Source: Escallonia rubra
Lineage: Eukaryota > Streptophyta > Magnoliopsida > Escalloniales > Escalloniaceae
Length of the DNA: 64,000 nucleotides
Direction of reading: 5' to 3'
Assembly: GCA_033065855.1 (NCBI GenBank)
Contig: JAVXUO010002228.1
Span: forward strand, 1-64,000
The position numbers were made by a program, and so were the translations under genes. A model generated the notes under the pieces. That model did no database searches, was not told the origin of the DNA, and saw only the letters and a program-made list of their open reading frames with translations. Shown here piece by piece: positions 1-12,400 of the stretch; position 1 is the stretch's first letter; each line of letters starts with the position of its first letter.

Positions 1-466
1 AGAGCATTATTCTCCCTCACTGTACTAAAACGTGGACGAACGTTCTAAGTGAGCACCTCTCTTGGGCATTTCCTCGAACACCTTTCCGACACTCTTTCAA
101 AACATCAATTGCGCACTTTCTAGAGTCTCCACCTCCACCAAAAAAATTGTTTTTGTCGTTGCCCCATGAATTAGGCCAATGTCGTCGTTGTACCGTATTG
201 TCTCACTTCCCCTTCGTCACCATTTTTTCAGTCTCAACCAATTGTCACCTCAAACCAAACACAATTCTTGAGTCATCGCTGCAAATCCCACAATGGTATT
301 GGTTCAGAGAATGTCAAGGTCAAGCTTTCTTCCCAACTTGAGAGTGATGCATCATCTCTCTCAGCTTTGAAACGCCCAGATTGTTCTCATATTTTGTTGT
401 TGTCTGAGAAACGAGAAGGAGAGAGTGGGATAATACCCGAGAGTCTGAGTGTTTTTTTTTAATCCA

Positions 467-480
467 AAACGACGTCGTTT
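467..480. promoter_or_regulatory. 14-bp perfect palindrome with ACGT core
   Basis: The sequence AAACGACGTCGTTT reads the same on both strands and centres on GACGTC, the core bound by plant bZIP factors (C-box/TGA type). It sits in an intergenic stretch with no gene start nearby, so a regulatory role is only a possibility. Confidence 0.25.
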
Positions 481-528
481 GGCTTGCTGCAGATAAGTTG
501 TCTACATCTTGCTGTAGACTCGCTTTTC

Positions 529-530
<2 letters not shown>

Positions 531-574
<44 letters not shown>
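531..574. repeat. (AT)22 microsatellite
   Basis: An uninterrupted AT dinucleotide run of 44 bases. It is expected to vary in length between individuals. Confidence 0.97.
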
Positions 575-577
<3 letters not shown>

Positions 578-2206
578 TTGAAAAGATCAATCAATATATA
601 TAATTCCATGTTACGACATGCTAAATCAAATAACATAATCAATTATATGCACAATTTTTGAACTGTTTGAAAGTAGTTCTGCAATGGCATCTCAAAATTT
701 TTTTATTTTATTTTTTATTTTTATGGCTTGCCCACAGTGCTCATCACCCTAAAGTCATACATAGACCTTCTTTCGATACTTTTTATCTTCGAATTCCTTC
801 ATGTTTCCTTTTTTCCTTTTTTTTCCATCTTACCGAGAAATTGGTCTTCCAATGCATAACACCAACCTTATGAGACTTTTCACATTATTGGAGAAAGATA
901 TATTAATTGAAGTAACAATTTATCCCTTTCTTGTATTCTATGAGCTTTGGCACATTCCAACTAGTTGATTTTTGTCAATATCTAACTTTGTATGAAGCAT
1001 TTTCCTTCCGATGCTCACGACACGGGAACCTAATAGGAAAATCTTTAACATCATTTTTCAATTCCTTCCCCATGGATGATGGCAATAACCAAATAACAAA
1101 AGCTGTAACTTAAAAAAGCAAGCAACATAATTCCTTAATTCGTGACATGTTTATATGTCACATAAGCGATTCAAGGAGAAATCATTTGAGCTATACTTCT
1201 TAATCAATTGATCAACAATAGTGCATCAAAGAAAAACATTAAAGGAAAAAGTGCAAGAAAGAAATATCATGTCATCTTGCATTATGACGTATGAATTAGA
1301 TTCTTCATGAGTTCGAAGCTTTAAAGTCAAACTAACTTGAATTAGATTTGTAGATCCAATGACTCTAATAACACCTAAAATCAAGCTAATATTGCTCATA
1401 ATTTATCCAACCTTTGTATCAATAGAAACAAACATGAAAATAAACATACGTATCTATAAACAGATACTCCCGAGAAATATTTTAAATAAAAAGGAAAAAG
1501 TAAAAATTGTAATTCTTAAGTCAAGAAATGAATTAAGAGTCAACTAGGACCTAAAGTAAATGCCTCCACCAAACTTCAAGATTTTTAAGAATATTCAGAG
1601 TCAGAGATATTATAGATCCAACCCAGATTATTGCTCCAAACATGGAGCCATACGTAGTTCATATGCAATATAGTACGTTATTTATCTATTTGTGAATACG
1701 AAGAGGAGACTATATTGTCAAACCTCAAATAAAGCACCTTCAATCAAATAAACTTAGATGACTGGTCATGGTAACACGACCTTCTAATTCGATGATGAGG
1801 TACAAATGTTTTGTGGACGCTTAATAAATCAGGATTGGAACAACATTTCAATTCTCTCGCCACGTATTTATGGAGATAAATAGTCATTCAGAAGGTAAAG
1901 CAAACCGTATTGTTGGAGATGGAAATGAGAAGTTGTAAATGATGGAGACAAATAATCATTAAGGAGGCATTTAAGTGTTGTTTGCATTTATTGAACAAGA
2001 AGTGATGTAATAATGCTAAAAGGACATTGAAGTCATATATCAAATTTATAAGAGTATTTATGTCCAGAAAATGATTTACAATTTATTCACACTTTTATAA
2101 GTAAGTAGTACAGATGTTTAATCTTCTGATAATGATAGTACCATTTTTGGTCACTTTATATCTCATAGAATAACATTATTGGCCCCGATTGATTGGTTTG
2201 AAGGCA

Positions 2207-2954
2207 ATGGCATCAGCTAAAATTCAATTGGTTTATCTTTCTATCCTTCTTGTTCTAATTGGGCGTATCGTCCAAGGCACGCACAAACGATGTTTTGTGC
2301 TTAGCTAAAAATTTTGCAGAGACATACTTGTCACCCTTAATTAGACATGCCATAAGATGTTATTTAGTGGTCAAGCACATAAAATATCTTCTTTTATACG
2401 AACACAATACATGATAGTAAGCTATATGTGTTCGCGTGCCCTTCACCAGGTATATATATGTGATACACACACTCATAAGATTGTATCTAGCCATCTTCAA
2501 AGAAAACTACTTTTGTCTCTCCTCAGTTAGGACAATGCCTACTCATTTTATTTGGGAATGGTATTCCAATAATATTCAAATGTTCTCATACTTTTTATTT
2601 GTCTAATTACATTTGATAATTTTTATCTTTTTGAAAACGGTATCCAACTTTAGAAAACAACCTTCTCAACATCTTATTAGTAATGCTATGGAAATACATA
2701 GGAGGAAAAAGCTAATCAAGAAAAATATTTTGCCTCTATAAAGAAAAAATGGTGTAAAGTTCGGTTCGCGTTGAAAATCTCCATTGCGCTCTAACTATCC
2801 GTCTTTATGATAAATAGAAACTATGGGTGCCCTAATTCATCCGGCCAGCTTGTGCTTCCCGAGACATACTTGTGGATCTAATGTTGATTGCGCTTGCACT
2901 CATCCACTATGCCTATCGGAAATTCTTGAGGCTGTTTGTGTTACAACTACATGA
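2207..2954 (+). CDS. candidate small cysteine-rich secreted peptide, two exons (knottin-like)
   Basis: Not a recognised named gene. Exon 1 is 2207-2264 and exon 2 is 2818-2954, giving 64 residues. Exon 1 encodes a classic signal peptide: MASAK, then a hydrophobic core of Leu, Ile and Val. A GT donor at 2265 and an AG acceptor at 2816-2817 keep the frame as a phase-1 intron and place a plausible cleavage site just after the junction. The mature part has six cysteines spaced C-x5-C-x5-C-x-C-x4-C-x8-C; the central CGSNVDCAC resembles the CG-x3/4-C-x-C core of albumin-1 (PA1b) and cyclotide knottins, but one cysteine position differs. Albumin-1 genes also carry an intron within the signal-peptide region. 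A TATA-like TTTATAT lies at 2155-2161. The splice model is my inference. It could be a pseudogene or chance. Confidence 0.33.
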
Positions 2955-5475
2955 GGCCAAAAGCGTTGTTGCGGACTCAAGTAGAAACAAAAATGATTGA
3001 GGCTGCCTTATAGCAAAATTCTAGTACATGCTTGTAATCAGTTTAAAGGGTCATATAATCCCCTTGTTATAAAAGTGATATAAATGATAGGATATTTTTG
3101 CTATCATCCTGGTTGCAGGAAGATAATTACAACCCTTTGTATAGCTACTTGCGTCTTGTCTTCTTTTCTAGGCTTGCAGTCTCACTTATGAAAGGTTTCA
3201 TAAGGAATAGCTAATCTTACTTCCTCGAAGTTGATAGCCCGAGAAAAAATCAATGGTCGTTTAGGATCATTGTAATAAAGTAAAGCCCTAAGTGTAATAT
3301 TACCATGCAACTGTTGATGGTCGTCCCACTTTTGTCCAATACCAAGGTTGATAAACTAGGACTAGGTGGAGGGTGTTCCGATATTACAAATGGTTTTCTC
3401 CGGAATAACTAGTCCTAATTCCTTATTTTTATTTTTTGATAATACGAGAATAACATTTATATAAAAGTGTTTTACACTTTTGGGGCACGTGGATGCCATA
3501 TAAGTACGCAACATATTATAGGTCATGACAACATTATCAATGACTTAAATACATACATAAGATAAAAAGGCATGCATTAAGATTATCAGGCTCCTAGTGC
3601 AGTTTATTTACTAGCTAAGTTACTGCAGTAAAGAAGAATCAATGATACTAATACAGTCATGTATCCAATCTTGGTAAACCATGATTCCCAGGCACTACAT
3701 GCATACTTGCTAAGGATTTGGCTTCCGGCATTTGAAGCTGTACAACCCGCTCCATATGACAAAAGCATGAGTCAGCTAGGAGATAGCAAAATTAAAAAGG
3801 ATGTGTCTCACTGTGTTAGTAATGTCCTTACTCCCCGAAATCTGAGAGATCAAAAAATGTAACAAGTTCATTTATGTTTGGTTGCACATCGTAAGGCAAT
3901 CAAGAAGCTCTTTGTTGGTGCGATGTGAGAGCCCAAAGCTAGAGTTGTAATCGCAGCTGATACACCTATAGTGCATATTCCGCACATTATAGCAGGAAAG
4001 TCCTATCCGGCATTGAGTCAAATGGGGTTGAAGTTGCAAGCTATCTTCATTCTTATCGCGCTGACTGCAGCTGCGGGACAATCATAGTATTAATCTCGAA
4101 TAATAATAGGTAGGCACAAAATTGGTCGTTTAAGTTTGAGGTATGTACCCTTCGTGGTTCAGAGTTTTACGAGATGTTGGCTATACAATATATGTTAAAA
4201 TGTTGGTGGCGAGGTTTTGATTTCTTTCGTGATGATAAGACTGACATGGTTTGCCTAAAATAAGACTATTACAGTTAAAACCAGTGCTAATTCAGAGCTA
4301 ACTTCATCTCTAAACCCCCAAGCCATGGAGAATCAGCATTGTGTTTATCTCTTTTCCCAGAGCAAGGGTCATTTACATGTCTTCCATTGCCTCTGCCCAT
4401 GCATCCATCTTTCTATTTACTGACTATAGTCATCAACCACGACACTGCTGTGAAATAATGTGGCACTTCCTCCTCAATTTTATAGGTGTAGTGTTAAAAA
4501 TCACTAGTTTCACCAAGGTATGGCCTTTAATTTGGTGTCAAGATTGATAATTAACACAGCCCTCACTCATTAGTCTAAGATTCAGGTGTGCAATTTCGCC
4601 GACCATATATAGCATCAGACGTATGTTAGTGACATTTATGCTCAATTACGCGCCAAAAAAAGTTTAGATGTTTACGATCACAGAGATTGCAAAAGATAGG
4701 TTACAAGTTAGGGAGACAAAGTGCCAAGAGTGCTTGAATATTACCATATTACTTGTTGCAAATTTTTGATGTTTTAGTCTACTAGTTAGTTCTTCTTGAA
4801 TAAACACTTTTGGAAGGAGTAAAGGTTAGTTTAGGTACTCACGCTTTTGTTAGTTTTGATATGCACTCCTTTATTACAAAATTAAAACTTTTCTCTATAG
4901 GGAGTAAGCACTAGTTGGATCTAAGATGTGTTCAACCTCTAAACAAGAATTTTGGTGTATAAATAGCCAATTGAACTAAGTGCAAAATAGTACATCTTAC
5001 TTTCATACAAAAGAGGTGAACATTGTGGAAACCAACTTCGGATTCTTAGTAGTAACAAGAAAACAATATGTCTTGTTTTTAGTAACATAAGAGTTTTACA
5101 TGTATATAGGAGAATTGTGATGCATGGCATTGAGATGTAATGTGGATAGATGTATATACATTTGGTTAGTAGGGGAATACAAAGGACTTTGACCAAAAAA
5201 ATAAAATAAAATAAGAGTTTTAAAGTGGTTATTGTTTTTGGCATCTTCTAGCGACAAAAGCACATTGAACGAACAAAAACATCGTTGCGGATGCTAAACT
5301 AGCATTTTTGCGCTTTAATCTATGACATTTAATGTTGAACCAGAAACCAAACCCTAAAACTAGTCTAACCAATTTATTGGCTCCAATTCCAAACTTACAT
5401 TACAAGTATTGATTATTAAAAAACTAGATAATGAGGATAAAAAGAGTCTTGCAACCACTGCGTCGCTTTATAGTT
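2955..5475. other. intergenic DNA with protein-like scraps
   Basis: AT-rich DNA without a complete gene. The only part that looks formerly coding is 3659-4087, listed separately. The rest shows no domain, repeat array or RNA gene that I can identify. Confidence 0.5.
3659..4087 (+). pseudogene. unidentified protein-like fragment, interrupted by stops
   Basis: From 3659 to 3862 an open frame of 67 codons has ordinary amino-acid composition (it includes YLLRIWLPAFEAVQPAPYDK). From about 3893 to 4087 a second stretch, broken by one TGA, encodes a hydrophobic tail ending with ALTAAAGQS-like residues before a TAG. Together they look like the decayed end of a gene, but I do not recognise the family. 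Chance remains a real alternative, because no splice model or start links the two parts. Confidence 0.2.
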
Positions 5476-5615
5476 ATTAAAGGCGTGCCTAGGCTTATGG
5501 CGCAACCAAGCGCTTGGTTAGCGCCTAGCCCTGGACGCAGCCCCTTGAGAAAAAAGGCATCACCTTTGTGCGCCTAGGCACGGGGCATTGACCCCACCTC
5601 GGGTGTGCCTCACCT
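5476..5615. repeat. GC-rich repeat scrap with CCTAGGC/GCGCC motifs
   Basis: A sharply bounded GC-rich patch in AT-rich DNA carries repeated, inverted copies of GTGCCTAGGC, GCGCCTAGCC and GCGCCTAGGC, plus the short inverted pair AAGCGCTT. This style of sequence is common in dispersed plant repeats. No target duplication or terminal repeat was resolved. The DNA from here to the RRP12-like start is AT-rich and shows nothing else. Confidence 0.4.
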
Positions 5616-6444
5616 ATTTTATTTAAAACCCATTACTTCAATGAGAGTGGATTCTATTGATAAGTAGTGGTGACTAAGTAATCACATTTGATTTTGATTG
5701 AAGAAGTTGTAAGTCATAAAGAAAAAGGTAATATAGAAGCGTTTGTGGAAGAAGACTTAAGTGCATCAACTCTGTTTTAGTCAATCCAATTTTTGATATT
5801 CAAATATCATGCAAAAAAAAATAAGATTCCTCTTTGGACAAGTCAATTTATGCATGAAAAAGTGAGTTACTAAAAATTTGCTACAAGATGTCTTCATTTA
5901 CCAATTTGATACTTTATATTGTTGGTTGTGATGGTATAGGAGTTACTTTGTTATAGTATGTATTGTGAGTCTTTCTTCGATTATGCATACTCCTTAACCT
6001 AGGCTCGGGGAAAGCATGCGTGCTATCTAGTTGGCTTTTCATTATATGTGTGTGTATTTAGAAAAAGTTGTATACTCTTATCGGTTTTTCATTTTAATTT
6101 ATAAAACACAAATTTTTCCTTCTAGAACGTTATTCAGCATTAATATCAGTCCGTTTCGAGTTCACCCTACTCAAATTGAAGGAAAAATGCATCAGGAACG
6201 GGTAATTAGATAATATATGCGGGTATTCCGATAATTTTTTTGTAGTATCTGATTCAATAAAGGAGCACTCATTTATCTTTTGAATAATATATGTAAATGC
6301 AAATAGTGAAAATGTCAACCAAACATGGAAGAAGAAAGGCTTTTGACCTAAAGTTATAAGTAGTTGGGAAACCCTTCATATCCCAACCTCCAAACCCCTT
6401 CTAAACAAAAACCCTTTTGCAAAACCCTTTCACAACAAACGCCA

Positions 6445-9400
6445 ATGGAAGAAGAAACCGCTGCTACTGACACTACCTTTACCGACAAATCGGACATATG
6501 CCAGCAGCTCCTCCACCGCTACGGCAAGTCGGCCGCCGCGCAGCACCGCCACCTTGTTGCTGCTGCCGCCGCCGCCCGCTCCATCCTCCAGTCTGAGTCC
6601 CTCCCGCTCACCCCCCTCTCCTACTTCGCCGCCGCCATCGACGCCATCGTCGACGCCGCCTCAACCTCCGACTCCGACGCCCTCGCCGCCCTGTCCTCGT
6701 TCCTCGCGATCGTGCTCCCGCTGATTCCGGAGGGGGCCATTGCGCCGGCAAAGGCCGGCGACGCGGCGGCAGTGCTGGTGGAGCTGCTGGACCGGCCGAG
6801 CGGCGCCGCCTCGGCCGCGGCGAATGTGAGGGCCGTGGTCAAGTGTTTGGGGGTTTTGTTGGGGTTTTGTGATTTGGAGGATTGGGATTCGGTCAAGTTA
6901 GGCTTTGAGACGCTTCTGAAGTTCTCAATTGATAAACGTCCCAAGGTAATTAACTGCTCCTCTCTTTCTACTGTGCCCAGTGTGACATGCGCGCGCACGC
7001 ATACCAAATGATGTGGTAATGACATATTTGTTGTAAGTGTAGCCTATATGACAACTATCAATTAGGACCAGGCAATTTAGCCACAATAATTTTGAGATGC
7101 ACTTATAGGCAGTGTTAAAATTTGAAATGGATAATCCTCTATGGCACTTTTGGTATCAGGGTTATGGCCGTACTGCTGTAGCATTCCATTTTCTTCCATA
7201 GTAACCGTAATTTGGCCTGACAAATGGTATTTACCTTGGCGCTTGATGAGTTACATCTTTTCACGTAAATAAAAAACTGACAAGTGCCAGAACTTTGAGC
7301 GATTCTTGAGGGAGATACAGGAATATGTGGCTGCCTGAGATTGCAGTGTTAGTTCAAGCTGCAAAAGATAATTTTATCTCAAGGCTGAAAGTTTTTGATT
7401 CCTGTATGCATCAGTGATTTAAACATTGCTTCAGAGAAATGTTAATGATGGATAGCAGGTCGTCCTTGTGTTTTATCGTTTGTCTGCTTATGATGTTTCA
7501 GGTCCGGAAATGTGCTCAAGACTGTATTTTGAAGGTTTTCAAGTCTTTTGAATCTTCCACTGTTAGAGAAAAGGCTAGCAGACTGGTTTTCTCTTTGCTC
7601 AAAAGTTACATGCCATTGGCAGTTGAATTATCTGCTTCAAGATCTGTAGATGGATCTGAAAAGGATATCTTGTCGAAACCCGAACACCAAGAGATCGTGC
7701 ATATGCTGAATTTATTGAAACAGTTGGTTACATATTTCTCCATCGAAGTCAATGTAGATGTATTTTCAGAATTACAAAAGCTCATTAGTAACCAGTTCTC
7801 AGCGCTAGCTAGGCATATTTTTGATGTTATCCAAGTGCTATTTGAGACTTTGGGAGGTGATCTGAATCTTTCTGAAGCAGATAACATTATAAAAGTTCTT
7901 GCATCATATGTATCTTTTGAAGGGAACCCTGTAGATAGTACTTTATCTGCTGCAACTTTGTTGAAAAGTTGTCTAAACAAACTTCATGCTGTGGAGCCAA
8001 GCAAATGTACCAGCCATATCTCCTTAGTATTGGGCTCTGTAGCAGGTATGTTATCTAAATCAGCAGTAGTCAATGCAATTGTTTGAGATCCACTTTGCGA
8101 CTTCTGTTACATTTCTGTTGATAGAGGAAAAGGGTTGGGAGAAGTTGAGTGAGGAGTCTCACCTTAAGGAGCGGTTATAGCCTATAGGACTGCTTATATG
8201 ACGGAAAGTTTTGCCATTAGAAACTTCGAGCAATGGAAGAATACTTAACTATTTTAGAAAAGTCTCGATGCCAAGGCTTATCTAGACACGAAATGACCTT
8301 CAAATTACATTACTGCCCTTAATTTCTAATTACTGGAGTACATTGGAGCAAAAAATTCCTATGTCCCCATAGGATATTAGCTTTTGCTAAATTCAATTGA
8401 AAGTAGTTTTTGACATTTTGTTCCGAAAAAGAAAAGATAGTAGTCTACAATCACGTGATACCTATGGTGGATCCCTAGGATACTACTGTAAAGAGAGCGG
8501 CAAGGGCACCTTAAGAAAAGGCTGGGAGCCACCGGATTTAGAAATTCAAGTTCAAGAGTCAGCCAAAAAATGTGAGCACTCCCAGGTTGCTATATGAATG
8601 AATTTCTTCCTGCATCGCAACTTCATTTGCGTCCCCTGATTTACTCTATGCTGATTTATCTAATCCACTTGTTTACTTACGGATCAGGATCAGTATGAAA
8701 TCCTTGAAGCTCATGATTTCCCTTTAGATAGAGTCCACGTTATTGTTTTGTGTTGTCATCAATTTTTCTCCCGTGAACACTTGTCATTTTCCAATTATTT
8801 AGAATGAAAAGTATTATTATTTTGCACCTTCTGGTCTAAGCTTATAGATTTGCAAGTTGACACTGGTATTGGTAGGTCTTCTGACTGCCGAGGCCAGCGC
8901 TGCTTCACAGGCCTCAGATATCCTAAAAGAATTGATTGACCGACATGTTGAGCGAGGAAGTCTTGCCATTAGTCAGAACCAGCAGGTTGATGATGAAGCT
9001 GTGCATAGTATGGAAGCAAGTGCAGTGAAATCTACATGTTCTGTACTTATGAATGTACTCGGCAAGTTTGATGGAATCCCAAACAAGCATATTTTGGCCG
9101 TCATATCTGCTTTGTTCCTCAAACTTGGTATGTGGCATTGCTGATTAGCCTAGAGATTACTCAAAAAATACAACTCTGTTCATGCCTTCGTAATTGCTTC
9201 AACTTTATCCTTCTCCTAACCTGCTTAAGACTTGCTGTTTGTAACAGTGCCCAACTCTTTAAAGACACTTCTGAAATATATGAACTCAATCATAATGCTT
9301 TGACCTTTAGTCATACTTTCGACCCATTTGCATTGAGTACTTTGATATTTATAGGAGTTGGCATTTTTTACTTGGGCATTTAACTGTAAAACCATTGCTT

Positions 9401-12400
9401 AGACTGCATTAGGATTTGCTATTATCTGATTGGACCTTATTGCTAAACTGCATCCTGTTAAGCTTGATTTCTTGTGCACTCTGTGCTACTTCATATGTCA
9501 CTCACTGATATGTCTCTCCCTTGTTTATCTCTCCACGTACAATGAGGGGCTTGCAAGTGAGGATATCCATTGTTCAGCCCATTATCTAACGGCTTAAGCT
9601 TTTACAGCAAGTGGCAACTGAACAAATTTGAAACAAGCTGACGATTAACCAATATAAGACTTTTGGTAATCGCTGATGATAGGGTTTCTGGTATATTATT
9701 AGTTAGTGGATCTCTACTTTTATACTCTTGACTTGCATCCTCAAAGCGTAAGTTCTGTAATTTAAAATGGTTTGTCAGCAGAGAAGGCAGATAAAAAAAT
9801 TTCAACTAGGACCAGTCTTACATAATGCTTAGGACTCAAAGGATTAGGACAACTGACAATCTTTACCTTTATACTGTAGACGTTGAACTATTTTAGCACG
9901 TATAAAGGTCATTACGTAGGATTAAGGGAGGTGAGTGTCCGTCGTGGCACAGATACTGATTGTTTCCTACCGGATTCTTCTATATTCTGGGACATAAATG
10001 AAGGGTCGAAGAGATTATGGTACATCTTGTTCACCATTGGCACCAATGAGGTTTTTGTCTGAGAGAAAAAACTCCATTGGCACCAATGAGGCGTTTATTT
10101 GAGAGAAAAAGAAGACCATGCGTTCGCTCTATGAAATGTAAATGATTAAGTAATCTCAGCATGGCACTCTAAATTCGAGATAGGAAAGTTTTTCTGTTGT
10201 TTTTCAAAAACACCGGATTATGTATCGAGAGGGTAGTACGAGATAAGGCGTATATTCGTTTTTGTTTTATCGATCGGGAGTCAAGTTCAGCGCCACAAGC
10301 ATTTTTGTGGTCACACCCGAGGGCTCTTAAGAAACAATAACTGCGTTATGCAAAAGTGAGGAGGCGCAGATGCTACCACTGCCTATTGTTTTCATACCTT
10401 GATCTTCTTTTCGTTCTACCTCTTCACCCTTGGATTGGATCCTTTTAAATCAAAGTAGTTACATGTATTTCCTCCAGGTACAACACTGGTCAGTAGATTA
10501 AGGGGATGGATCTTTGGTACAGACCCTCAAACAAACTCTTCAATGGGAAAGGCAGGAGGGAGAGCGTATAGATTTTAGCTATTGCAGGATCAGTCATAAC
10601 CAAGAAGACCAGTTCGAGCCTAGCTTCGGGAAAAGGAAGCAATAGCGGTACGGTAGGACTCATTGCCGGTTGTTTTCCCAGCTGTACATTCTAGATGGAG
10701 ATCTAATAAAGGCTCTTGCCAACCCATAGACGATGGGGGAGGATCTTTGAGGCGGCAGTGGCACTCTTCTGGTCAAGGGGTAAAGTCAGCATCAAAGGCT
10801 GGAGTTATGTCAGTCCACAAAGTAATAAATTCTGCTCTTCATTTAAACATGGGAACAAAGACTTCACTGTTCAACTGAGAAAGAAGAAAGCAGCATCTCG
10901 GCAATTCCAGGTACTTTCTCAGCACTTTGGTTAGGATGATAGATACAGATCCTGTATGAAACTCCTTCCCAGTAGCACAGGGAGATCCTTGACTTAGGAA
11001 AGCTTCTAGGGCCTTACGGGATACGCCATCTGTACTCTTTTAAGACATATTGCTGGGGCTTTACCACTGGGGAAGCTACTCTTTGAAGGGATCAGTTCCC
11101 CCTCCCCCAATCTTGGAAACCACGGTTGCCATTTCACTTCATCTCAGAGAAAGACTCTGGATAAGTCCTTCATTCTCTGAGTGGAAAGACTTACTAAACT
11201 AGCTAGGTAATCAGGTAGCTTTCCTGGATGATTTTTATGGAAAGATAGGGATAGTGGACACTCCATTCAGAAAAGATTATAGAAGAAAGATATAGGCTAT
11301 TGGATCTCTATTTACTATTTAGACATTGCTTTGCGTGAAACTTTAGTACGGCTGTTGCCAATTAACCTCTCCCTCATGGAAGGTGACAAGGGAAAGAGGA
11401 TTGAAGTGAGGTAAGAAAGAAAGGCGAGAGAAGAAAGAAAGGTTGAGCTAGCAAGCTGAATGCACACTTAACGGTTCCCTCTAGTACTAGGGCCTTGCAT
11501 TTTGTTCTACCACATCAGGGGAGCGGTGTGCTTTACTCATGAATCGTTCACAAAGAAGCCTTTCACCTCTGACTTCACCCGCTGGATCTCTTATCAATGG
11601 AAAGAACGTGGTTGGCCTATCCTCTCAAAGCTAAGGCACCTAAGGCATCCATCCAATACAAAGTCAGCTACCTCTTCAATATGGATTGACTTTCGGTCAT
11701 GTAAATGCTGAAAGATCTTGCCTAACCTCTTCGCCGAGGATTGACTCTCGTATACCTCCAAATTGACTCCCTCATTCTTAGGAATGAGCTTAAGACCGTG
11801 AGGCCGTGACTTTAGTAGCCATCGCAAATAAGAAAGAATGTAGGCGCGAAGAAACTTGCAAATAAGGCAAAGAAAAGAAACAAAATAAAGAGGTGTTGAA
11901 GGCTTGTCCCATATTGATAAACAAATGAGCTTCCTTCAAATACCCTTGGTCAGGCCACGACATCCTTTACGACCTTGGTCTATCAAAAAAGGGCTTCATC
12001 CTGCTGGTCTTGCCTTGTCATCTCCTTCGTTCGCTGGAGCTAACAAAGAAGACGGGACCAGAAGTTTAGAATCTTAGAATCAAAATAGAAGGCTATCCAC
12101 TCATTACGAAGGCCTTTAAACCCTCTTGACTTGAATTGTCCGAGCCTAGTAAGCCTCATTCCAAGGTCGCGATCTAGCTGTCCATTTGTTGAACATCAAT
12201 CCATGGAGTAAACTTAGTGAGGACTCTCTCTTACTAAGAACCTGTCTGTTTTATAGAACAGAACAAAGAGAACGGATGCAAGAAGAAGGAAGCCAAGACT
12301 GCAAGAACAAGCAAAATCGAGCCTAAGCCCCTAATTTCAAAGTTGAAATAAGTCTGAATCTTTTGGACCTTCTCACTAGTGAGCCTAAGACCATCGTTCA

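Larger units (their letters stand above)
1..2150. other. AT-rich intergenic DNA, no gene recognised
   Basis: Open frames here are short and look random on both strands. The only structured parts are the palindrome at 467-480 and the (AT)n run at 531-574, listed separately. I see no tRNA, no protein domain and no complete transposon. Confidence 0.6.

Noticed and set aside
6621-7025. 134-codon reverse-strand frame
   Set aside because: It is the antisense shadow of the GC-rich, alanine-coding first exon of the RRP12-like gene.
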